Part shown: piece by piece, positions 1 through 4,837 of the stretch | Layout of the letters: each line of letters opens with the position of its first letter | How positions within the stretch are numbered: position 1 is the stretch's first letter | Assembly: GCA_002308515.1 (NCBI GenBank) | Contig: DBVN01000083.1 | Span: 1 to 5,844, forward strand | Source of the DNA: Verrucomicrobia bacterium UBA1263 | GTDB lineage: Bacteria; Verrucomicrobiota; Verrucomicrobiia; Limisphaerales; UBA1412 | Direction of reading: 5' to 3' | DNA: 5,844 nucleotides | Translations under genes and position numbers: made by a program | The notes under the pieces: generated by a model | What the model was told of the DNA's origin: nothing | Seen by the model: the letters and a program-made list of their open reading frames with translations, nothing else | Databases searched by the model: none

Positions 1-154
1 CGTATCGCGCATGACGCGCAACGCCCAAAAATGTACTCTAACCTCCACCTCCTTTCAACTTATTTTTTTATTCAAACTTCACTGTTTATTTGTATCGTCC
101 TCCTTTTCACCGTGTTATAGAACAGAAAATTTTTTTCAGTTTTTTATCTTCCTC
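1..154. other. AT-rich non-coding stretch, possible minus-strand upstream region
   Basis: No convincing gene is visible. The plus-strand reading frame here is low-complexity (Phe, Ser, Leu) with no ribosome site. On the minus strand, beyond the regulator's terminator, there is a weak -10-like TATAAC (119-114), two good Shine-Dalgarno-like blocks (AAAAGGAGGAC at 107-97 and AAAGGAGGTG at 55-46) and an ATG at 12-10 opening a frame that runs off the edge. Neither purine block has a start codon at normal spacing. The stretch could be the leader of a minus-strand gene starting near or beyond base 1, but this is not established. Confidence 0.3.
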
Positions 155-187
155 AAAAAAAATAAGGCACAGTTTTCCCACTGTGCC
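155..187 (-). terminator. Intrinsic terminator of the LysR-type regulator gene
   Basis: A perfect 8-bp inverted repeat, GGCACAGT (166-173) and ACTGTGCC (180-187), encloses a 6-base loop. Read on the minus strand it is followed at once by TT, A and a run of eight T (complement of 155-165). It begins 25 bases past the regulator's TAA stop, which is the expected place. There is no U-tract on the plus-strand side, so it is a one-way terminator for the minus-strand gene. Confidence 0.9.
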
Positions 188-212
188 CGGAAATTCTTGT
201 TTATTTTCTGTT

Positions 213-1106
213 TTATTCTTCGTCCTCACCGCTGTTTTTGAGCGCGGCGATAAATTCTCTCATTGCCGGGGATAAAGGCTTTTCTCTCTTCACGATAGCG
301 GCAATCGGGCGATAGAGTTCAATATCCACGGGGATGATTTTTACGATAGAGTGCGCACTGACTTCCTGTGCTACGGTACGACTGGGAACCAGTGATACGC
401 CGTTATTGATCTCAACAGCGCGTTTGACTGTTTCCACATTATCAAACTCCATCACCATATCCACCTCGATATCATTATCCAAGAAAAGTTTATCGACGGC
501 CTTGCGTGTCGGTGTCCCGCTTTCAAAACCGACAAATTTTTGTCCATTCAGGTCTTTTAGTTTAACTTCTTTTTTGTGGACGAAGGGATGATCCACACTG
601 GTGATAAGAACCATTTTATCCCTGTGCAGCGGAATGATTTCCAATTTGGTATCCCGTATCGGATAGGCTACCATGCCAATATCCACCACATTGCTCAGCA
701 CATCTTCATAGACCTGATTGGCACGCCGATATTCAACCTGAACGCTGACAGAGGGATATTGACGAAGGTATTTACGCAGATAAAGGGGCAGATCGTGCAG
801 ACCGATGCTGTAGATGGTGGCCAGACGGATCGTTCCCGAAACAACGTCACGCAGTTCCAGCAGTTTACAGCGGAGTTCGTCAAATTCTTTGACCAGATTC
901 AAACCGTATTGGTTCAGGAGATCTCCTTCACGGGTGAGGCGGAATTTCTTTTTGCTTCGCTCTACCAGGTGACACCCAAAATGTTTCTCCATCGCACGGA
1001 TCTGCTGGCTCACAGCAGACTGAGTTATTCCATTGATTTGAGCTGCTTTGGTGAAACTTTCGGTTTCAGCCAAATCACAAAACATTTTAATGCTTTCTAT
1101 TTGCAT
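213..1106 (-). CDS. LysR-type transcriptional regulator (LTTR)
   Basis: A full-length 297-residue LysR-family regulator, the usual size. The N-terminal winged helix-turn-helix covers about residues 1-60, with the classic helix-turn-helix SFTKAAQINGITQSAVSQQI (17-36) and the wing ending near FRLTREG. A linker helix follows, then a periplasmic-binding-protein-like effector domain (about 91-290) starting at GTIRLATI. The protein should be a cytoplasmic DNA-binding oligomer that responds to a small molecule; the ligand cannot be read from sequence. The start at 1106 is chosen because family members begin directly with the first DNA-binding helix. There is no Shine-Dalgarno just upstream. It is divergent from lysC, and E. 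coli LysR is divergent from its target lysA, so control of lysC-lysA is a fair inference. The effector domain recalls CysB/CysL-like regulators, so sulfur or another signal cannot be excluded. The C-terminus is acidic (GEDEE). Confidence 0.93.
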   Translation of the reverse strand: MQIESIKMFCDLAETESFTKAAQINGITQSAVSQQIRAMEKHFGCHLVERSKKKFRLTREGDLLNQYGLNLVKEFDELRCKLLELRDVVSGTIRLATIYSIGLHDLPLYLRKYLRQYPSVSVQVEYRRANQVYEDVLSNVVDIGMVAYPIRDTKLEIIPLHRDKMVLITSVDHPFVHKKEVKLKDLNGQKFVGFESGTPTRKAVDKLFLDNDIEVDMVMEFDNVETVKRAVEINNGVSLVPSRTVAQEVSAHSIVKIIPVDIELYRPIAAIVKREKPLSPAMREFIAALKNSGEDEE

Positions 1107-1117
1107 GACAGTGTTTT

Positions 1118-1144
1118 CTATCTGAGTTTATCTGTTTTTTTCAC
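1118..1144 (-). CDS. Possible 8-codon lysine-rich leader peptide upstream of the regulator
   Basis: On the minus strand, GTG at 1144-1142 opens an 8-codon frame reading M-K-K-T-D-K-L-R and ends at TAG (1120-1118), 11 bases before the regulator's ATG. A Shine-Dalgarno-like AAGGA (1157-1153, in the context GAGAAGGA) sits 8 bases before the GTG, whereas the regulator's own ATG has none. Three of eight codons are AAA lysine. It lies downstream of the predicted regulator promoter, so it would be the first frame on that transcript. Frames this short are common by chance, so this is a candidate only. Confidence 0.25.
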   Translation of the reverse strand: MKKTDKLR

Positions 1145-1157
1145 AAGGATATTCCTT
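1145..1157. repeat. 13-base dyad AAGGA-TAT-TCCTT in the regulator leader
   Basis: Two perfect 5-base arms flank a 3-base centre. On the regulator transcript the 5' arm is the only good Shine-Dalgarno-like block in the leader, and the 3' arm ends just before the GTG of the short frame. It could act as an operator on DNA or as a small hairpin that masks the ribosome site on RNA. The stem is short, so either role is uncertain. Confidence 0.35.
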
Positions 1158-1175
1158 CTCCCCGCGCACAGCGAT

Positions 1176-1203
1176 ATATTAGCTTTTTGAATGACCCTGT
1201 CAA
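1176..1203 (-). promoter_or_regulatory. Predicted sigma70-type promoter of the regulator gene
   Basis: On the minus strand the -35 box is an exact TTGACA (1203-1198), followed by a 16-base spacer and the -10 box TAATAT (1181-1176, 4 of 6 matches). Transcription would start near 1169 and give a leader of about 62 bases before the regulator's ATG. The -35 box overlaps the T-N11-A dyad at 1200-1212, which would let the regulator repress itself. Confidence 0.55.
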
Positions 1204-1212
1204 GTTTTTTGA
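1200..1212. promoter_or_regulatory. Candidate LysR-family binding site (T-N11-A dyad)
   Basis: TCAA-N5-TTGA forms a 13-base dyad that fits the T-N11-A consensus of LysR-type binding sites. Its centre (1206) is about 61 bases upstream of the predicted lysC start (near 1267), close to the -65 position usual for the recognition site of these regulators. It also overlaps the -35 box of the divergent regulator promoter. Position and symmetry support it; binding itself is inferred. Confidence 0.45.
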
Positions 1213-1231
1213 ATAATTGTCTCACTTTGCT

Positions 1232-1260
1232 TTGACACTTCTCTCTCATTTTAGTAGCCT
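1232..1260 (+). promoter_or_regulatory. Predicted sigma70-type promoter of lysC-lysA
   Basis: An exact TTGACA -35 box (1232-1237), a 17-base spacer and a weak -10 box TAGCCT (1255-1260, matching the key T, A and final T) point to a start near 1267. A strong -35 with a poor -10 is what an activator-dependent promoter would show. The leader before the lysC ATG would be about 47 bases, too short for a lysine riboswitch. Confidence 0.45.
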
Positions 1261-1265
1261 TTTGC

Positions 1266-1309
1266 GAGCGCTTGGGCTCAGGAAGCCTCCTGGCGCTCTC
1301 TATTTTTAT
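1266..1309 (+). promoter_or_regulatory. Hairpin and U-tract in the lysC leader (possible attenuator)
   Basis: GAGCGC (1266-1271) pairs with GCGCTC (1293-1298). Inside it CAGGA (1279-1283) pairs with TCCTG (1288-1292) around a 4-base loop, giving 11 base pairs with a 7-base bulge on the 5' side. GGCT (1275-1278) with AGCC (1284-1287) is a competing inner pairing. The T-rich segment CTATTTTTAT follows directly, and then the lysC ATG. It could be a weak terminator, a 5' stabilising stem or a translation-control element. Confidence 0.4.
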
Positions 1310-1313
1310 AAAA

Positions 1314-2567
1314 ATGCTAGTTGTTCAAAAATACGGCGGCACGTCTGTTGCAAATCTGGAGCGAATCAAAAATGTCGCTTCCCGGATCGCTGAGTACTGG
1401 GAACGCGGCGACCAAGTAGTTGTCGTGGTTTCGGCTATGAGCGGTGTGACAGACTCTCTCATTAAAATGGCGCATGGTCTTCTCCCATCTCCCAACCGAA
1501 GGGAAATGGATGTTTTGCTCGCGACCGGTGAGCAGACGACTATTGCTTTGACCGCCATCGCCCTGCATGCTTTGGGGATCCCGGCCACTTCAATGACCGG
1601 GGCGCAAGCTGGCATTACTACCGACGGAGCTCATACACGGGCCAAGATCAGAAATGTCTCGCCCGTCCGTATCCGCCAATGTCTGAACGCCGGCCATGTC
1701 GTGATCGTCGCAGGATTCCAGGGACAGACGGATGATGACGACATCACTACTTTGGGCCGCGGCGGTTCGGATCTGACGGCGATCGCGCTGGCAGCCGCTC
1801 TGAAGGCCGATCTGTGCCAAATCTATACGGATGTGGAAGGTGTTTATACGGCCGATCCCCGCATCGTACCCAACGCGCAAAAGCTTGATGAGATCTCGTA
1901 TGATGAAATGTTGGAGCTGGCCAGTCTGGGAGCCAAAGTCATGCAGTCACGCTCCGTTGAATTCGCTAAGAAATTTGAAGTTATTTTTGAAGTCCGATCC
2001 AGTATGAACAAGAAACCAGGAACGATTGTGAAAGAAGAAACCAAGAGCATGGAAGATGTCATTATCCGCGGCATTTCCATGGATAAAAATCAAGCCAAGG
2101 TGACCCTCGCCCAAGTACCGGATCGTCCGGGCTCGGCGGCACGTGTTTTCGGTGCGCTGGGTGATGCGAATCTCAGCGTGGATATGATCATCCAGAATGG
2201 CAGTCCGAAGACCGCGGAACCCTGCACAGATATTTCCTTCACGATCGAAAAGCCTTTCCTCAAACGGGCGACCGATCTGCTTCTTGGCATTAAGAACGAC
2301 CTGGGTTTCAACGGTCTGGCTCATGACGATCAAATCGCCAAGATATCCATCGTGGGCGTAGGAATGAAAAGTCATTCCGGAGTCGCTGCCCAGATGTTCC
2401 GCGCTCTGGCCGAGGCCGGCATCAACATCCAGATGATCTCCACCAGCGAGATCAAGGTCTCCATCATCGTAGATATCGAAAACGCCGACACAGCTCTGAA
2501 GGTACTTCATGCCGCTTTCTTCCCGGAAGCCGCTAAGGCCGATAAAATCGCTACTGCCAAAAACTAA
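1314..2567 (+). CDS. lysC: Aspartate kinase (aspartokinase), two-ACT-domain type
   Basis: Phosphorylates L-aspartate with ATP to 4-phospho-L-aspartate, the first committed step toward lysine/diaminopimelate, threonine and methionine; cytoplasmic. The 417 residues match the monofunctional Lys/Thr-regulated class. Visible are KYGGTS (6-11), VSAMSGVTD (39-47), GRGGSD (148-153) and YTDVEGVYTADPR (171-183) in the kinase domain, then two C-terminal ACT domains (about 251-330 and 341-410). TDISFT (305-310) lies in the ACT region known for feedback control in Corynebacterium LysC. The ATG at 1314 is chosen because M-x-V-V-Q-K-Y-G-G-T-S is the usual N-terminus; an in-frame TTG at 1272 would add 14 non-family residues encoded within a hairpin. 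No Shine-Dalgarno precedes the ATG. lysA follows 14 bases later, so the two form an operon. Feedback by lysine, alone or with threonine, is expected from the family but not shown here. Confidence 0.97.
   Translation: MLVVQKYGGTSVANLERIKNVASRIAEYWERGDQVVVVVSAMSGVTDSLIKMAHGLLPSPNRREMDVLLATGEQTTIALTAIALHALGIPATSMTGAQAGITTDGAHTRAKIRNVSPVRIRQCLNAGHVVIVAGFQGQTDDDDITTLGRGGSDLTAIALAAALKADLCQIYTDVEGVYTADPRIVPNAQKLDEISYDEMLELASLGAKVMQSRSVEFAKKFEVIFEVRSSMNKKPGTIVKEETKSMEDVIIRGISMDKNQAKVTLAQVPDRPGSAARVFGALGDANLSVDMIIQNGSPKTAEPCTDISFTIEKPFLKRATDLLLGIKNDLGFNGLAHDDQIAKISIVGVGMKSHSGVAAQMFRALAEAGINIQMISTSEIKVSIIVDIENADTALKVLHAAFFPEAAKADKIATAKN
2049..2567 (+). other. Possible internal start producing an aspartokinase beta subunit
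   Basis: Met246 (ATG 2049) begins the segment MEDVIIRGISMDKNQAK just before the first ACT domain. In Corynebacterium glutamicum, and likewise in Bacillus and Thermus enzymes, lysC makes a separate beta subunit from an in-frame internal start at this place. The product here would be 172 residues, about the known beta-subunit size. The upstream sequence is only a purine run, GAAAGAAGAAA (2030-2040), not a true Shine-Dalgarno, but most genes in this window lack one too. A conserved Met alone is also possible. Confidence 0.3.
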
Positions 2568-2581
2568 ACTTTTTTATCACC

Positions 2582-3982
2582 ATGCACGATTTTCATTATA
2601 AAAACGGAAAACTCTTCTGCGAGAATGTCGCCGTAGAAGATCTGGTCAAACAGGCCGGTTCTCCTCTTTATGTTTACTCTCAAAAGACGATCGTGGAAAA
2701 CGTCAATCGTCTGGAGATCGCCTTGGCACCGCTGGATGTCACTATCTGCTACGCGATGAAAGCAAACGCCAGTCTGGGCATCCTGGGGCTGATGGCCTGT
2801 ATGGAGTTGGGATTCGATGTCGTCAGCATTGGAGAACTGCGCAAAGTCCACTTTGCCGGCGGCGATACCAAGCGCTGTGTTTTTGCCGGTGTGGGCAAGA
2901 CCGAGGCGGAGATCACCGACGCTCTCAAACTGGGCATTTATTCTTTCAACGTGGAGAGCATTCCTGAGCTGGAACGCATCAACCGCATCGCCGGCAAGCT
3001 CCACAAAAAAGCCCCCGTTGCCATCCGTGTCAATCCAAACGTGGACGCGGAAACTCACGCCAAGATCACCACAGGCACTTACGCCAATAAGTTCGGCATC
3101 GCTTTTGAGGAGGTCGAAGCTCTTTACCGCAAAGCCAAACGCAGCTACAAGAATCTTCATCTGAAAGGTGTTCAAATGCACATCGGCTCCCAGCTGACAG
3201 ATACCGCTCCCTTCGTGAAAGCGGTCAAAAAGATGATCCCGCTGGTGAAGACCCTGCGCGATAAGTACGACATCGAGTTCTTCAGTCTGGGCGGCGGTAT
3301 CGGCATCGCTTATCAGGACGCGCTGGAAAGCGGTTCCGCCGACTGGTGGCAGACGAAAGGCAAAGATTTCATCAGCCCTGAAAAATTCGCGGACGCTCTG
3401 ATCCCCCTGCTCCAGCCGCTGGGTGTCAAGATCCTGATCGAACCCGGCCGCTTTATCGTGGGCAACGCCGGGATCCTGGTCACTCGTGTGGAATATGTGA
3501 AACAGACCCCGAAGAAAAACTTCGTGGTGGTGGATGCTGCTATGAACGATCTCATCCGTCCGGCTCTCTATGACTCTTATCATCAGATCGTTCCGCTGAA
3601 ACAGTCTCGCACCCAAAAGACGATCAAGGCTGATATTGTGGGGCCTATCTGCGAATCCGGCGACTGCTTCAGCCACGATTGCACCCTGGCTCCTGTCAAA
3701 GAAGGTGATTATCTGGCGCTTATGAGTGCCGGTGCTTACGGCATGACGATGGCTTGCAACTATAATGGCCGTCCGCTGCCGGCAGAGATCCTGGTCAGCG
3801 GCGATCAGGCGGATTACCTCCGTCTGCGCGAGAATATCCATACCACCTGGAAATACGAGGGCATTCCTCAATGGCTTCTGTTTGAAGAGGAAGAACAGCC
3901 GAAAGAAAAGAAAGAGAAGAAAGCTCCCAAAAAATCTTCCCGGAAAACTCCTAAAAAACAGGCTAAATCCGCGAAAAAGTAA
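2582..3982 (+). CDS. lysA: Diaminopimelate decarboxylase with a lysine-rich C-terminal tail
   Basis: Decarboxylates meso-2,6-diaminopimelate to L-lysine using pyridoxal 5'-phosphate; the last step of lysine synthesis, cytoplasmic, fold-type III (alanine racemase-like barrel plus beta domain). Seen in order: YAMKAN with the cofactor Lys60, MHIGSQ (199-204), the phosphate-binding loop LGGGIG (236-241), EPGR (287-290) for substrate, CESGD (357-361) with the catalytic Cys of the partner subunit, and AYGM with Tyr386. The family core ends near F434, already the normal length. Residues 435-466 form an extra tail that starts acidic (EEEEQ) and becomes very basic, with 13 Lys in 32 residues and KKAPKK/KTPKK-like units. 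The ATG is 14 bases after the lysC stop with no Shine-Dalgarno, so translation may depend on coupling. A strong terminator follows. Confidence 0.97.
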   Translation: MHDFHYKNGKLFCENVAVEDLVKQAGSPLYVYSQKTIVENVNRLEIALAPLDVTICYAMKANASLGILGLMACMELGFDVVSIGELRKVHFAGGDTKRCVFAGVGKTEAEITDALKLGIYSFNVESIPELERINRIAGKLHKKAPVAIRVNPNVDAETHAKITTGTYANKFGIAFEEVEALYRKAKRSYKNLHLKGVQMHIGSQLTDTAPFVKAVKKMIPLVKTLRDKYDIEFFSLGGGIGIAYQDALESGSADWWQTKGKDFISPEKFADALIPLLQPLGVKILIEPGRFIVGNAGILVTRVEYVKQTPKKNFVVVDAAMNDLIRPALYDSYHQIVPLKQSRTQKTIKADIVGPICESGDCFSHDCTLAPVKEGDYLALMSAGAYGMTMACNYNGRPLPAEILVSGDQADYLRLRENIHTTWKYEGIPQWLLFEEEEQPKEKKEKKAPKKSSRKTPKKQAKSAKK

Positions 3983-4011
3983 AAATTTTTCCTTCTGCGG
4001 CAAAGTTTATC

Positions 4012-4040
4012 TTGCTAAGAAGTCCCGATTCCCGTATTGT
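4012..4040 (+). promoter_or_regulatory. Candidate promoter for the two membrane-protein genes
   Basis: TTGCTA (4012-4017, 4 of 6 matches to the -35 consensus), a 17-base spacer and TATTGT (4035-4040, 4 of 6) suggest a start near A4047. That start lies in the loop of the lysA terminator hairpin, so this transcript would carry only the 3' arm and could not form the terminator. Both boxes are moderate, so this is a prediction. Confidence 0.35.
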
Positions 4041-4077
4041 GCGGCTAGTTAATATCTGCGCAAGCGGGATTTTTTTT
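4030..4077 (+). terminator. Intrinsic terminator after lysA
   Basis: TCCCG (4030-4034) pairs with CGGGA (4065-4069), and TTGTGCG (4037-4043) pairs with TGCGCAA (4057-4063) using two G-U pairs. A small internal loop (TA against G) separates the two stems and the loop is 13 bases. A run of eight T (4070-4077) follows directly. It lies 47 bases past the lysA stop. The T-run touches the Shine-Dalgarno of the next gene, so the lysC-lysA transcript is separated from the membrane genes unless there is read-through. Confidence 0.8.
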
Positions 4078-4083
4078 AGGAGG
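4078..4083 (+). promoter_or_regulatory. Strong Shine-Dalgarno AGGAGG
   Basis: A consensus AGGAGG lies 7 bases before the ATG at 4091 and fixes that start. It is the only consensus ribosome site directly in front of a main gene in this window. Confidence 0.9.
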
Positions 4084-4090
4084 CAAAAAA

Positions 4091-4831
4091 ATGAGCGAAG
4101 AAAATCTGAATCAACCTCAGAACGAAACGAAACCGGGTCCTTCCTTCTGGCAGGATAAAACCGTTTTGATCACCTTGTCTGTCATGATCCTGGCCGGGCT
4201 TTTGACCGTCGCGTGGATCACGCACCGCACCCTCAAAACGGTCGAGAATTTTACCCGTACCGGGCTGAACTCCACCACACAGCTCTCTGTTTTCAGTGTG
4301 GCCGAAAGCCTGCACAAACAATCCAAGCTGGTCATCCAAAGCGCCCTGATCACCGTGGATCAGAGCCTGGAAAAAGAAACCGTCCTTTCGCTGGGCGGCT
4401 TTGCCTTTGGTCTGGGAACGTCCAATCTGCGCATGGTCTCCATGGGCAACCGGGTCCAGTACTACATCCCCCTGAATGATGTCGCCGAGAGCGATATCGT
4501 CTGGGACGGCGAAAAGAAAACGCTCACCCTCAAAGTCCCCGCTCCGATCGTGGATTCCGATCTGGTGGAAGTTCAGCAGGATCCCCGGCAGATCCTCTTT
4601 CTGGGCGAGGACAGCTGGTTTGACTGGGCGCGCGGATCCGGTAAATCTGAACTGGCTCAGGAAGCCAAAGACAATCTGCGTCAGTACGTCCTTAGAACGG
4701 CTCGCACACGCTACTACATGAACATGGCCGAGGACAATGCCGCCCGCGAAATGGAACGTTTGGTCCACGCGCTGATCGCTCCTCTGGAACCCGAAGCCCG
4801 CGTCATCGTTGAGTTCAAGAAAAAACACTGA
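4091..4831 (+). CDS. Membrane-anchored protein, probable DUF4230 family
   Basis: A 246-residue protein of unknown function. A polar N-terminus (1-22) rich in Asn, Gln and Glu is followed by one membrane segment (about 24-44, VLITLSVMILAGLLTVAW), then a soluble domain, which the lack of any other hydrophobic stretch suggests lies outside the membrane. The layout recalls DUF4230: a strand-rich core with a 'value then operator' pattern, VWDGEKKTLTLKVPAP (137-152), which matches my memory of that family's IKVEVDxxNKTITITLPxP stretch, then a long helical region rich in Ala, Glu and Arg (about 186-230) and a final strand VIVEFKK. The family assignment is from memory and moderate. No catalytic motif is evident. 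The start is set by AGGAGG. The next gene begins 6 bases after its stop, so the two proteins are probably made together and may act together at the membrane. Confidence 0.8.
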   Translation: MSEENLNQPQNETKPGPSFWQDKTVLITLSVMILAGLLTVAWITHRTLKTVENFTRTGLNSTTQLSVFSVAESLHKQSKLVIQSALITVDQSLEKETVLSLGGFAFGLGTSNLRMVSMGNRVQYYIPLNDVAESDIVWDGEKKTLTLKVPAPIVDSDLVEVQQDPRQILFLGEDSWFDWARGSGKSELAQEAKDNLRQYVLRTARTRYYMNMAEDNAAREMERLVHALIAPLEPEARVIVEFKKKH

Positions 4832-4837
4832 TGTCCT

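Noticed and set aside
46..56. CACCTCCTTTC looks like the 3' end of 16S rRNA
   Set aside because: Only 11 bases match; the bases before it do not resemble the conserved helix 45 region of 16S rRNA. Chance or a complement of an SD-like block explains it.
11..241. 76-residue plus-strand reading frame
   Set aside because: Low-complexity Phe/Ser/Leu content from AT-rich DNA, no ribosome site, and it crosses the regulator's terminator and 3' end on the other strand.
1272..1313. TTG start for lysC giving 14 extra N-terminal residues
   Set aside because: The extra residues are not part of the aspartokinase N-terminus, and the codon lies inside the leader hairpin, a few bases from the predicted transcript start.
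1204..1313. Lysine riboswitch upstream of lysC
   Set aside because: The known lysine aptamer is about 170 bases with several conserved helices; the predicted leader is about 47 bases and has a single hairpin.
2564..4003. 479-residue minus-strand frame opposite lysA
   Set aside because: It mirrors lysA almost end to end, so it is a by-product of lysA codon usage; lysA has all family motifs and the antisense product resembles nothing I recognise.
3900..4052. Frameshift at A-runs in the lysA tail that would extend the protein in another frame to 4052
   Set aside because: The A-runs do not form a standard slippery heptamer in the reading frame, and the alternative end overlaps the terminator. 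Lysine codons alone explain the A-richness.
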